23,242 bases of DNA from a virus, in the IMG/VR virus record IMGVR_UViG_3300044825_002918, positions 1 to 23,242 of that record, one strand, 5' to 3'. The notes beneath the pieces are model-generated. The model saw nothing but the letters and a program-made list of their open reading frames with translations. It did not search any database and was not told where the DNA came from. Shown here piece after piece: positions 1-7,841 of the stretch. The translations under genes were made by a program, and so were the position numbers. The stretch's first letter is position 1. Every line of letters starts with the position of its first letter.

Positions 1-927
1 TCCAGCGGCTACTTTAAAGTTAGCAAAATGGCAGCTTGCACAATTGAAGACGGTCAAGGTCAGTGCGTGGAAGTGGCTGGTGAACCAAATGATGAATATA
101 TTTTATCTTTTGACCCATCTTGGTCAGAAAGCGAAAGCTCTGACGACTTTGGAATGCATGTGATCAAGCTCAATAAAGAGAAGCGCACAGGAACAGTTGT
201 GCATAGCTATGCTATTTCTGGCACTCGCCTAAAAGATCATATTTTTTATTTTTATTATCTTTTGACCAGCTTTAACATTGTTTGCATTGTTGGCGACTAT
301 AATGGTGGCGTGCAATTCCTGAACGCTTGCAACGAGAGCGATTTATTCAAGAGCAACAATTTAAAGATTGACTGCTTTGATGCAGAGTTTGACGATGTGC
401 AAAACTACAATGCAGCCTTGCGCGAAGCTCGCAATCAGTATAATATAGCGTCTAAAAAGATTTGTCATCTTCGCCGCCCAACTTCACAATGGATTCGTTT
501 TGCAAACGAGTCGTTGCAATCCTCTTTTGATCACAAGAAGATTTGGTTTGCTGGCAGCGCAGTTAATGATGACTATCAGCGCCAAAGAGCCAAGAGTATT
601 CCCATTGAGCAAATCAAGTTCTTGAGAGTGGCTGATGCAGATGAGAAAAACTCAGCGGCTAAAATGATTGATTTCATTGAGCATCAGAAAGACATGATTG
701 ATTTGACAAAAGCTCAGTGCGCCTTGATTCAAGTATCAACCACTAGCCAAGGAACACAGTCTTTCGACTTGCCATCAAACCTCAAAAGACAAAATGGCGC
801 AGATAAAGCTCGTCGCGACTCTTATTCTGCTTTGGTATTGGGAAACTGGATGGTTCAAACCTATTTTGACATGATGAATTTTCAAGCAGAAGACGCAGAA
901 GCTTCATTCACTCCGTTCTTTGTTTAA
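1..927 (+). CDS. terL: Terminase large subunit, C-terminal nuclease part (5' partial)
   Basis: This is the nuclease half of the packaging motor, which cuts concatemeric DNA and docks on the portal. The frame is open from base 1 to the TAA at 925-927, so the ATG at 28 is probably an internal Met and the ATPase half lies outside the window. Counting from that Met, the RNase H-like fold is suggested by a beta strand ending in Asp29 (ILSFDPSW), a second strand ending in Asp90 (IVCIVGDYNGG) and a late Asp264 in DKARRDSYSAL, followed by the amphipathic helix typical of TerL C-termini. These three Asp residues are the candidate metal ligands. The terminase-portal gene order that follows supports the call. 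The Walker A and B motifs cannot be checked here. The N-terminal limit is unknown. Confidence 0.85.
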   Translation, partial: SSGYFKVSKMAACTIEDGQGQCVEVAGEPNDEYILSFDPSWSESESSDDFGMHVIKLNKEKRTGTVVHSYAISGTRLKDHIFYFYYLLTSFNIVCIVGDYNGGVQFLNACNESDLFKSNNLKIDCFDAEFDDVQNYNAALREARNQYNIASKKICHLRRPTSQWIRFANESLQSSFDHKKIWFAGSAVNDDYQRQRAKSIPIEQIKFLRVADADEKNSAAKMIDFIEHQKDMIDLTKAQCALIQVSTTSQGTQSFDLPSNLKRQNGADKARRDSYSALVLGNWMVQTYFDMMNFQAEDAEASFTPFFV

Positions 928-941
928 AAGTGACTTTTAAA
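923..941. repeat. Nine-base inverted repeat between terminase and portal genes
   Basis: TTTAAAAGT (923-931) is followed one base later by its exact reverse complement ACTTTTAAA (933-941), overlapping the terminase stop codon. There is no T-run after it, so it is not an intrinsic terminator. A related ACTTT-N2-AAAGT element sits at 6921-6932, upstream of the gene at 6951. It could be an operator-like site or chance in AT-rich DNA. Confidence 0.35.
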
Positions 942-976
942 GTAGGATTTCTAAGAATTGCGTGTAATATAAACCA

Positions 977-2944
977 ATGGCACGCTCTTACAACAAAAAA
1001 TCTGACTACTGGAAAAAATTTGATCAAAAGTCACTTCCAAACTTTGAATCCACAATTGCTGCTGACATTAATCCAGTATTAGCTGGAGAACCATTTTATA
1101 CTTCTGACGCTTCCACAATTCAATTCGCCAAAGCTTCAAGAGAAGGTTTGACTAGAACAGAAGCCACTTCTGCCAGAGTGAACCGCGCAGCACTTGCGCC
1201 AACATTTGATCGCTACAGCAGCATTCGTGCTGGCATGTTGCCATACAGTTTTTCCAACGATGGCGTTTATATTCGCGAAGCGATTGAGCTATGCCAAAAA
1301 GCTTATGCTAATGTTCCTATTTTCCGCAATGCTGTAGATTTGATGTCAGAGTTTTCCAATGGCGAAATCTTTCTTGAGGATGGCACAGAAAAAGCAAGAG
1401 ATTTCTTTTACCGCTGGATGCGCAAAATTCGCATTTGGGATTTAAAAGATCAGTTTTTCCGCGAATACTATCGCAGCGGAAATATTTTCATTTATCGCAT
1501 GGATGGTAAATTTGACTTGGAAGACTTTAAAAGGCTTTCCACCATGTATGCAGAAGAGGGCGCTGGCATCAGCAATCAGATTCCTCTCAAGTACGTTATT
1601 CTAAATCCTTTTGATATTGTTGCTAGGCGCGTCACAACCTTTAATGCCACAAGCTATGAAAAAGTTCTTTCTGAGTATGATTTGGAAAGACTTCGCAATC
1701 CACAATCTGATGAAGACCTTGAGTTGCTTAACTCTTTCTCTGAATCAGATCGCCAAAACATTGTCAAGGGTGGCTTTGCCAAGAATGGATTAAAAATCAA
1801 AATCAATCCAGAAAAATTACATTTCGCGTTCTATAAAAAACAAGACTATGAACCTTTCGCTATTCCTTTCGGTTTTCCTGTTCTGCAAGACATTAATGCC
1901 AAGCTTGAACTCAAGAAAATGGACCAAGCAATCACGCGAACCGTTGAGAATGTTATCCTACTTATCACAATGGGCGCACCGCCCGACAAAGGAGGAATCA
2001 ACCACCACAATCTCAAAGCCATGCAAGACCTCTTCCGAAACGAATCCGTTGGAAGAGTGCTCATCTCAGACTACACAACAAAAGCTGATTTCGTTATTCC
2101 AGACCTTAACAAAGTTCTTGGACCAGCCAAATACGAAACACTAAACAAAGACATTGAGCAAGGTCTTCAAAATATTTTCTTTGGTGATGACAAGTATGGC
2201 AATATCTCTACAAAGATTGACATGTTTGTTGATCGTCTCAAAGAGAGTCGCCAAGCTTTCTTAAACGAATTCTTGCAGCCAGAAATCAAACGCATTTCCA
2301 AAGCTCTTGGTTTCCGCTCTTATCCAGAGGCTCGCTTCAAAGAAATTGATTTCAAAGACAACACTCAACTTCTTCGCGTTACTACTCGACTCATGGAGCT
2401 TGGAGTTATCACTCCACAACAAGGTCTTACAGTGTTCAACACTGGCAGATTCCCACAAGCAAATGAGATTGGACCTGCTCAAGAATCATTTGTTAATGAT
2501 CGTGAAAAAGGATATTACAATCCGCTTGTTGGCGGCGTGCCAGTTATTCCAAATACTGACGCTCCAGAAACAAACCAAACGCCCAAATCTGCTGGTCGTC
2601 CAGAAGGCGCAATCACAGAGGCTAATTTCTCGCGCAAAAATATTCAAGAGGTTGTTTATGAAATCGAGGCTTTTGAAACAAATGTGAAAGCCAAAGCAAA
2701 AGAAAATATGGGAGTTAAGAGGTTAAACAAGCAGCAAACTTCTGCTATCGAAGAACTCTGCAAAAAGATTATTTGTGCTCATGAGAAAAATGATTGGGAA
2801 AATAAAGCTCTTGAATGTGTAAAAGATTTTAATGCAATAGAATCTTTGGGACTTCTTAGCGAAGTTTCCGAGATTGCCGAATCTCACAAATTAGATTTTT
2901 ATTCAGCAGCCATCCTACATCACAGTCGCACAAATGAGTCCTAA
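977..2944 (+). CDS. Portal protein
   Basis: This is the dodecameric ring at the single DNA-entry vertex, on which terminase docks and from which the head nucleates. At 655 residues it is within the range of large phage portals. Portal-like features include an alpha/beta wing-stem segment with RNAVDLMSEF near residue 117, then EYYRSGNIFIYRMDG near 163, then KYVILNPFDI. These are followed by a long helical region, a Gly/Pro loop containing GRPEG near 540 as seen in many portal C-termini, and a helical tail that could form the barrel. The ATG at 977 has no clear Shine-Dalgarno site; TAATAT at 965-970 could be a -10 box placing transcription at or near the start codon. The gene overlaps the next one by 11 bases. 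The role rests on position after TerL as well as sequence character. Confidence 0.85.
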   Translation: MARSYNKKSDYWKKFDQKSLPNFESTIAADINPVLAGEPFYTSDASTIQFAKASREGLTRTEATSARVNRAALAPTFDRYSSIRAGMLPYSFSNDGVYIREAIELCQKAYANVPIFRNAVDLMSEFSNGEIFLEDGTEKARDFFYRWMRKIRIWDLKDQFFREYYRSGNIFIYRMDGKFDLEDFKRLSTMYAEEGAGISNQIPLKYVILNPFDIVARRVTTFNATSYEKVLSEYDLERLRNPQSDEDLELLNSFSESDRQNIVKGGFAKNGLKIKINPEKLHFAFYKKQDYEPFAIPFGFPVLQDINAKLELKKMDQAITRTVENVILLITMGAPPDKGGINHHNLKAMQDLFRNESVGRVLISDYTTKADFVIPDLNKVLGPAKYETLNKDIEQGLQNIFFGDDKYGNISTKIDMFVDRLKESRQAFLNEFLQPEIKRISKALGFRSYPEARFKEIDFKDNTQLLRVTTRLMELGVITPQQGLTVFNTGRFPQANEIGPAQESFVNDREKGYYNPLVGGVPVIPNTDAPETNQTPKSAGRPEGAITEANFSRKNIQEVVYEIEAFETNVKAKAKENMGVKRLNKQQTSAIEELCKKIICAHEKNDWENKALECVKDFNAIESLGLLSEVSEIAESHKLDFYSAAILHHSRTNES

Positions 2945-3563
2945 CGAAATTCCTATTCCTCTCGAAAAAACAGTTGTTATCAATGGTTCCACTATTGAAG
3001 TTTCAATTGCAGAAAAGAAAATGAGCGACAAAGAAAAAACTTCTTACAAGAAGTTTATGGCTAAATGCATTTCTGAAAGTTCTGCCAAAACAGACAAAGA
3101 AGCTGCTATTGCTTGCGCTGTCACATTCGAAAGAATGAAAGAAAAGATCATGGCAGAAGACGAGGAAGAAGATGATGAGCTTGAAGAAATTGAAAAAGAG
3201 GAAGAAGAGGAAGAGGAAGAAGAAGAGGAAGAAGAAAAGGGCAAAACCCTTGAAGAAAAAATCAAGCTCGAAAAAGAAGACATTAAAGAAGACAAGTTTG
3301 AACTCGAACTCGAAAAACAAGACCTTAAAGATGACGAAGAATATTTGAAAGAACTTGAGAAGAAAAAAATGGAGCAGTCAAAATCTGCTGCCAAAAAAGG
3401 CGCTAAAATGGAGTATCGTGAAAAAATTAAAACTCCAGCCAATTCTATTGGAATCATCACTGTTGAACAAATCAACAAGTGGGAAAGGGAAGAAAAAAAC
3501 GAAAACAGATTGGATGAATTGCGCGAAACCAAAGAGGTTTGGAAAAACACTATAGACTTATAA
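2934..3563 (+). CDS. Highly acidic coiled-coil protein, probable prohead core/scaffold component
   Basis: This 209-residue protein starts inside the portal gene (11-base overlap) and ends one base before the protease gene. An N-terminal beta-rich segment (residues about 1-30) and a helical KxxYKKFM...CAVTFERMK segment lead into an almost pure Glu/Asp stretch (about residues 76-101). A long Lys/Glu alternating helix follows, then a short C-terminal domain with NSIGIITVEQINKWE. The composition recalls the small acidic prohead core proteins of T4-like phages (for example gp67), which fill the prohead and are destroyed by the protease, and the place between portal and protease is where such genes occur. 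This is analogy by composition and position, not recognised homology. The repeated Lys/Glu motifs also leave cargo or chaperone roles open. Confidence 0.5.
   Translation: MSPNEIPIPLEKTVVINGSTIEVSIAEKKMSDKEKTSYKKFMAKCISESSAKTDKEAAIACAVTFERMKEKIMAEDEEEDDELEEIEKEEEEEEEEEEEEEKGKTLEEKIKLEKEDIKEDKFELELEKQDLKDDEEYLKELEKKKMEQSKSAAKKGAKMEYREKIKTPANSIGIITVEQINKWEREEKNENRLDELRETKEVWKNTIDL
3158..3238 (+). repeat. GAA/GAG low-complexity purine tract coding poly-Glu
   Basis: About 80 bases consist almost only of GAA, GAG, GAT and GAC codons, encoding the acidic core of the protein at 2934. On the opposite strand it produces false serine- and phenylalanine-rich open frames. Glu codons are mixed rather than a pure trinucleotide repeat, which suggests selection on the protein charge and not only replication slippage. 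Confidence 0.8.
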
Positions 3564-3564
3564 A

Positions 3565-5097
3565 ATGGATTTTAAATATCAGACAAAATTCGATGTTTCT
3601 ATTCGCCAGTGTCAAATTGGCGAAAACTCTTTTATTTCTACTGCTTCACTGGAGAATTTAAAAAGCCTTCTTCCAAGCCAAAGCATTGACTTGGGCAAAA
3701 ACATTGATCTCATGGGAGTAGCTTTTGACGCTGCTGTTGTGAATCAATTCAATCGCAATGATGATGGCATTGATTCTGCAACTGCTGTGCAAATTGCGCC
3801 ATACTTTATTCACAAACCAACAAACATTGAGCACAATAAAAAACAAATTGTTGGTCACATTGTTTCTGCTGGTTTTAATTCTTGGGGTGAAAATGTTCCC
3901 ATGACAAACCAAGAAGTTGTGGAAACAAACGGCTTGGTGAACTTGGCTCTAGGAGCAGTTATTTATAAACTTGTTGATCCTAAATTTACTGACTTGATTT
4001 ATAAATCAACCAGCGAAAGCAACAATCTTTTTAACACAATCTCCGCAAGTTGGGAGCTTGGATTTAATGAATATGTTTTGGCTGTTGGAAGCACGAATTT
4101 AAAAGAGGCAGAAATCATTTCAAACCCCAAGCACATTGACGAACTCAAGGGTAAGCTTCGTGCTTATGGTGGCAATGGTAAAATGGAAGACGGTTCCAAA
4201 ATTTATCGCTTAGTCAAGGGTTCAGTTTATCCTCTTGGCATTGGTTTTACTGCTAATCCAGCCGCTAATGTAAAAGGCTTGCTGCTTGATAACGGCAGCA
4301 TTCCAGAAGAAAATGTATCGTTCAAAGACCCAAGGGATAAGAAAGTATTTGCAATGAATACAAAAAATATTTCCCAATTCAACCTCAAAGATGTAAACAC
4401 TAAAAAATCTATGGATTTAGAAACATTCCTTTCAGAACTTAAAACTTCTCTTTCAGAGAAGAAATTTTCGGAAGAAGCAATCGCCAGCATGACCAGCACC
4501 TTTGCTGATGCAATTCGTCAAAAGGACGAAGAGTATCGCGCTACCAAGGCTGAGAAAGAAGCTTCCGAAACCAAGGCCAAAGAACTTTTGGCTTCTGTTG
4601 AAACTCTTCAAAAAGAACTTGCCGACACAAAGGTAAAGCTTCAAGAAATTGAAGCTTCTCAAGAAGCTGAAAAAGCTTTGGCTCGTTTCAACGCTCGCAT
4701 GGAGCAAATTGACAATCTTTATTCTCTCGAAGACGAAGATCGCAAAGTTATTGCTTCCGAGCTTCAAACCGTTGAAGCTTCTGACGAAGCTTTCGCAGCT
4801 TATCAAGAAAAGCTCTCTGTTGTGCTCAAGCATAAGAACAAGGAATACCTTGGTCGCTTGGCCGAAGAAACAGAAGCTAAGATTGCTGCCGAAGTTGAAA
4901 AGCGTCTCGCTGAACTCAACAAATCCACCGCTTCCACTAAAACCGAAGCTGAACTCGCAGAAGAAGCTCTTGAAAAAGCCAAGGCTTCCGCTGATAAAAC
5001 CATTCCGAATAACAACGGAGAAACTTCCCTAGAAAAGCAGAGCTTGAAAGAAAAATTTGCCTCCGCATTTTCTCGCGAAAACATCCTAATTTCTTAA
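3565..5097 (+). CDS. Probable prohead protease fused to coiled-coil scaffold domain
   Basis: This 510-residue protein has two visible halves. Residues 1 to about 245 look like the herpesvirus-assemblin/phage prohead protease fold. KPTNIEHNKKQIVGHI (residues 84-99) matches the 'H-n..ivG.i' pattern with candidate catalytic His90. TISASWELG (158-166) offers Ser160 or Ser162 as nucleophile. VYPLGIGFTANPAA (221-234) is the conserved closing strand and loop. Residues about 283-470 are charged, heptad-like helices (Glu/Lys/Ala-rich), expected of a scaffold. The C-terminus KEKFASAFSRENILIS could be a capsid-binding tail. Fusion of protease and scaffold is known in other phages (lambda gpC with nested Nu3). 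An internal scaffold-only start is possible: ATG at 4411 (Met283) stands right at the junction, though no strong ribosome site is seen. Catalytic assignment is inference from motif spacing. Confidence 0.7.
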   Translation: MDFKYQTKFDVSIRQCQIGENSFISTASLENLKSLLPSQSIDLGKNIDLMGVAFDAAVVNQFNRNDDGIDSATAVQIAPYFIHKPTNIEHNKKQIVGHIVSAGFNSWGENVPMTNQEVVETNGLVNLALGAVIYKLVDPKFTDLIYKSTSESNNLFNTISASWELGFNEYVLAVGSTNLKEAEIISNPKHIDELKGKLRAYGGNGKMEDGSKIYRLVKGSVYPLGIGFTANPAANVKGLLLDNGSIPEENVSFKDPRDKKVFAMNTKNISQFNLKDVNTKKSMDLETFLSELKTSLSEKKFSEEAIASMTSTFADAIRQKDEEYRATKAEKEASETKAKELLASVETLQKELADTKVKLQEIEASQEAEKALARFNARMEQIDNLYSLEDEDRKVIASELQTVEASDEAFAAYQEKLSVVLKHKNKEYLGRLAEETEAKIAAEVEKRLAELNKSTASTKTEAELAEEALEKAKASADKTIPNNNGETSLEKQSLKEKFASAFSRENILIS

Positions 5098-5112
5098 TTT
5101 AACTAACCCAAT

Positions 5113-5730
5113 ATGGCTACCAGACTACTCCCATTCCGTCAATATGATGATAACGATGTTATCAATCTATACGCACTAGCTGATGCTGCCGTCAACGACA
5201 ATGTAACTGGCGTTGGCAGTGGTGATGCTGGTGTTTTCGTTAAGGTTTCCGAAGGAAACTTTGACCTAGACCCTGTAAGTTATGCTACCAACAGCTACCT
5301 CGGCAAAACCGACTATCCGTTTGTTGGCGCTAACCAATATCCTTCCGTCAACCTCAAGGTTACTCCTGCCGCCTCTGGCGACACCACCAACTGCCTTGGC
5401 ATCACTCTTCGCCAAACTGCAAAGAATGACGAAAACGGTGAAAAGCTTCTTTACTATCGCCAAAAGGCCGAAGAACTTATGTGCGTGCTTCCTGGACAAG
5501 CTGTTCCAGTTGCCACTCGCGGTATGTTCTCCCTTGGCGCTAATGCTATTGATGGCACTCTCACTGTCGGCAGCGGCTTCAAGCTATCAGCTAACGCTGG
5601 TAAAGTCACTGGTTGCGCCCACTCCGATGCTGGCAAGCTTGGTCTTGTTCTTGGCACTGGTTCACGCACTTCCCAAAGCACCACAGATCAATTCGCTGGC
5701 AATTTCGCCGTGGTTGGTCTTCGCATGTAA
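5113..5730 (+). CDS. Probable head decoration/accessory capsid protein
   Basis: This 205-residue protein rich in Gly, Ala, Thr, Ser and Asn has predicted short beta strands and no membrane segment. It sits between the scaffold/protease and major capsid genes, the normal place for gpD-like decoration proteins that clamp the expanded capsid. Lines such as VLPGQAVPVATRGMFSLG and GKLGLVLGTGSR look like the beta-tulip/loop style of decoration proteins, where the parameters 'value, dimension, update' are laid out in small strands. The N-terminus (LLPFRQYDDNDVINLYAL) is unlike lambda gpD. The start at 5113 has no clear Shine-Dalgarno site (upstream AACTAACCCAAT). C-ending codons are common, as in the next gene, suggesting high expression. 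The role is inferred from position and composition. Confidence 0.6.
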   Translation: MATRLLPFRQYDDNDVINLYALADAAVNDNVTGVGSGDAGVFVKVSEGNFDLDPVSYATNSYLGKTDYPFVGANQYPSVNLKVTPAASGDTTNCLGITLRQTAKNDENGEKLLYYRQKAEELMCVLPGQAVPVATRGMFSLGANAIDGTLTVGSGFKLSANAGKVTGCAHSDAGKLGLVLGTGSRTSQSTTDQFAGNFAVVGLRM

Positions 5731-5740
5731 TCTTAACCAA

Positions 5741-5747
5741 GGAGGAA
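5741..5747 (+). promoter_or_regulatory. Strong Shine-Dalgarno site of the major capsid gene
   Basis: AAGGAGG lies 10 bases before the ATG at 5758. It is the only near-consensus ribosome site seen among the head genes; neighbours at 977, 3565 and 5113 have none. It marks the capsid gene for high translation and fixes its start. Confidence 0.8.
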
Positions 5748-5757
5748 ACAATTTAAT

Positions 5758-6870
5758 ATGAAAATCACTCTTAAAAGAACTCCAGAACAAATCGAACTAA
5801 TCAAGGCCACCGCCTCTCGCAACCGTCAGGTTGCTTATGAAGCTCAGGTCGCTCTTGCCGAGTTCATTGGCCCTGTTCTAGCCGAAGTTATCAACAACGC
5901 TCCAACCCTTAGTAATCTCTTTACTCAGTTGCAGTTCAATGCTGATGACAATCCTTCCATTCCGCTTGACCTATACTATGATATTTCCGACGAGGACTAT
6001 ATCACTGTTTATAGCCAAAGCGCTGCTGGTGGTCTTCCACAGAACCAAGTCCTTCCGACTGTTTCTGAAATGAAGATTGCTACCTACACTCTCGATTCAG
6101 CCCTTAGCTTTGATCGTCGTTATGCTGCCAAGAGCCGCATGGACGTTGTGAGCAAGACCTTTACCCGCATGGCTCAAGAAATTCTTCTCAAGCAGGAGCG
6201 CACCAGCGCCAACTTGCTCATGAGCGCTCTTGCCAATGCTCAAACCAACGGTCTTGACCATATCATCAGCGCTACAACCGCTGGAAGCTTCTTGCTCCAA
6301 GACTTCAACAACCTCATCACCCGCGCTCGCCGCATCAACACTTCCTTCTCTAAGGGTACTCCAGAAGGCGCTGCTAATGCTCGCGGTATCACTGACCTCA
6401 TCATCAGCCCTGAGTTGGAAAACTCAATCCGTTCGATGGCTTACAACCCCATCAACACCAAGGGCGCTGGCGCTGCTGCGCTAGGTAGCTCCGATTACCG
6501 CTCAAACGGTATCGCTGCTCCTGATGAAATGCGCATGGCTCTCTATAACTCCGCTGGTCTTCCAGAGTTTTATGGTGTGTCCATCATGGTAATCAATGAG
6601 CTTGGTAAGAGTCAGAAGTACAACACCATCTTCGACACTGTTTATAGTGGCAGCTTCAATCCAGCTACTCAAGAAATCGCCGTTGGTCTTGACCGTGGCC
6701 GTGAGTCACTCATCCGCGCTACCGCTATTGATGGCGACAGCGGTGCTGAGTTCAGCCTCATTGCTGACGACCAATACAGCATCCGTCAGAACAAGATTGG
6801 CTACTTCGGTTCCCTCGAAGAAGGCCGTATGGTTCTCGACAACCGTGCTCTCCTTGGCGTGATCGTCTAA
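5758..6870 (+). CDS. Major capsid protein (HK97 fold)
   Basis: At 370 residues this is the usual size for an HK97-fold shell protein without a fused scaffold, in agreement with the separate scaffold in the gene at 3565. An N-terminal helix (residues about 8-40, LKRTPEQIELIKATASRN) leads into the E-loop-like beta segment with YITVYSQSAAGGLPQN. The spine-helix region follows (MDVVSKTFTRMAQEILLKQE), then an A-domain containing GITDLIISPELENSIRSM and YGVSIMVINELG. It closes with the P-domain strand EFSLIADDQYSIRQNKIGYF. It has the strongest ribosome site of the region and an intrinsic terminator 17 bases after its stop, and uses C-ending codons heavily; all three fit the most abundant virion protein. 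No glue-like extra domain is seen. Confidence is high from layout and fold-like features. Confidence 0.85.
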   Translation: MKITLKRTPEQIELIKATASRNRQVAYEAQVALAEFIGPVLAEVINNAPTLSNLFTQLQFNADDNPSIPLDLYYDISDEDYITVYSQSAAGGLPQNQVLPTVSEMKIATYTLDSALSFDRRYAAKSRMDVVSKTFTRMAQEILLKQERTSANLLMSALANAQTNGLDHIISATTAGSFLLQDFNNLITRARRINTSFSKGTPEGAANARGITDLIISPELENSIRSMAYNPINTKGAGAAALGSSDYRSNGIAAPDEMRMALYNSAGLPEFYGVSIMVINELGKSQKYNTIFDTVYSGSFNPATQEIAVGLDRGRESLIRATAIDGDSGAEFSLIADDQYSIRQNKIGYFGSLEEGRMVLDNRALLGVIV

Positions 6871-6886
6871 TCCGTCCTCAAATCAA

Positions 6887-6917
6887 GGGACTGCCCGAAA
6901 GGGCAGTCCCTTTTTTG
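6887..6917 (+). terminator. Intrinsic terminator after the major capsid gene
   Basis: A perfect 10-base-pair stem, GGGACTGCCC (6887-6896) and GGGCAGTCCC (6901-6910), is closed by a GAAA tetraloop and followed by TTTTTTG. It is GC-rich against an AT-rich background and sits 17 bases past the capsid stop codon. It should end most transcripts of the head operon and protect the capsid message 3' end. Confidence 0.95.
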
Positions 6918-6945
6918 TTTACTTTTGAAAGTTTAACTGTATAAT
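6918..6945 (+). promoter_or_regulatory. Sigma-70-like promoter just before the gene at 6951
   Basis: TTTACT (6918-6923, four of six matches to TTGACA) is separated by 16 bases from a perfect TATAAT (6940-6945). The expected start of transcription, about 7 bases after the -10 box, falls on or beside the ATG at 6951, so the message would be leaderless or nearly so. The promoter begins immediately after the T-tract of the preceding terminator, so it would restart transcription for the next two genes. Seen directly as boxes; activity is inferred. Confidence 0.6.
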
Positions 6946-6950
6946 AATAT

Positions 6951-7316
6951 ATGAATCTAAAAGACGAATTAAACAATCTTGAACACGTTAACGGCAAAGA
7001 ATACAAGGAAAAGCTTTTGAAGCTAGAAAAGATTCTTGGGGTTCAAGAAGTTAATCCATTTAAAACCACTGACCCACAAGTATTTGAAGATCGCCTTGCT
7101 GAAATGAATTACTCGGAAATGCAAGCCTTGGCAATGCGCGTTGGCCTTAGTCCCTATCTGCAAAAGCCGCAATTAAAAAAGGCTCTTGCCAAACAATTTC
7201 GCAGCTACAATCTTAATGCAACTGGCAAGCTTTTGCCGCTAACTGCTAAGTCTATTGAGCTTGACCCAAACAATCCACAACACCAAAAAACCCTTAAAAT
7301 CTTAGGAGAGTTTTAA
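6951..7316 (+). CDS. Small protein with SAP/HeH-like helical motif, head-tail region
   Basis: This 121-residue, mostly helical, basic protein has a central part (about residues 45-85, EDRLAEMNYSEMQALAMRVG then QKPQLKKALAKQFRSY) that resembles the helix-extended loop-helix plan of SAP, HeH or Rho-N modules: 'L...L..lA...gL......+..L...l...'. Such modules often bind nucleic acid, and small proteins carrying them occur next to capsid genes in other phages. A role at the packaged-DNA end or head-tail joint is possible, but the family is not recognised. There is no ribosome site; a promoter-like element ends five bases before the ATG. The stop codon overlaps the next start as TAATG, so the two genes are translationally coupled. 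Confidence 0.65.
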   Translation: MNLKDELNNLEHVNGKEYKEKLLKLEKILGVQEVNPFKTTDPQVFEDRLAEMNYSEMQALAMRVGLSPYLQKPQLKKALAKQFRSYNLNATGKLLPLTAKSIELDPNNPQHQKTLKILGEF

Positions 7317-7825
7317 TGAGCGTATATTCTGACTTAGCACACGAAGTTTTCTCTGTTGAGTTTGGCTCTGAAACTGGCACAACCACTTTCACTCAAATCA
7401 GCGGTTGGTTTTCTACTAATCTTGGGCTTCTCAATAATCTTCTTTACACAAGCTTTAGCGGTTCAGACCCATCATTGGGCGAAGAAGAGAAGGCGATTTT
7501 TAAAGAGCTTTATTTAAGCAATTTTTATGCTCGTCAAGCTCGTAATGCACTGAGAGGAATCTTGGCATCCAGCAATAATGGCGACAATATTCTTTCTGTT
7601 TCTGATGGAGACAACTCCATCACATTTGTTAACCGTAATGAAGTTAGCAAGGTTTATCGCGGTTTAGCGACAGACTCTCAGCAGAAGCTTAATGGTCTTG
7701 TTTACGCCTACAATAGCTACAAAGCTGAACCTCGTCAACTTGGAGGGCTTGAGGCTGGATACCAATCTGGAAGTGGGTATTATTATGGATTTCCATATAC
7801 TTACTATCCTGGCGGCTATCTATAA
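7316..7825 (+). CDS. Probable head-tail connector (adaptor-like) protein
   Basis: This 169-residue protein is translated from an ATG overlapping the previous stop (TAATG), with AGGAG about nine bases upstream. Its core is helical: ISGWFSTNLGLLNNLLYTSF, then EEEKAIFKELYLSNFYARQARNAL, a short beta excursion (ILSVSDGDNSITFV), and another helix before a Tyr/Gly/Pro-rich tail (YYYGFPYTYYPGGYL). A helical bundle with a flexible C-terminal tail after the capsid gene fits the adaptor class that lines the bottom of the portal (HK97 gp6 and SPP1 gp15 type). Its partner neck genes follow on the other strand. The aromatic tail could insert against portal or stopper. The family assignment is inference from position and secondary structure. 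Confidence 0.5.
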   Translation: MSVYSDLAHEVFSVEFGSETGTTTFTQISGWFSTNLGLLNNLLYTSFSGSDPSLGEEEKAIFKELYLSNFYARQARNALRGILASSNNGDNILSVSDGDNSITFVNRNEVSKVYRGLATDSQQKLNGLVYAYNSYKAEPRQLGGLEAGYQSGSGYYYGFPYTYYPGGYL

Positions 7826-7841
7826 AACAAATTTAGGTAAT

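Noticed and set aside
28-30. ATG at 28 as the true start of the terminase gene
   Set aside because: The frame is open to base 1, there is no ribosome site, and the protein would lack the whole ATPase domain; a cut by the window edge explains it better.
3003-3550. Minus-strand open frames rich in Ser or Phe opposite the acidic protein
   Set aside because: They are mirror images of the GAA/GAG tract; composition is low-complexity and the plus-strand gene fits the operon.
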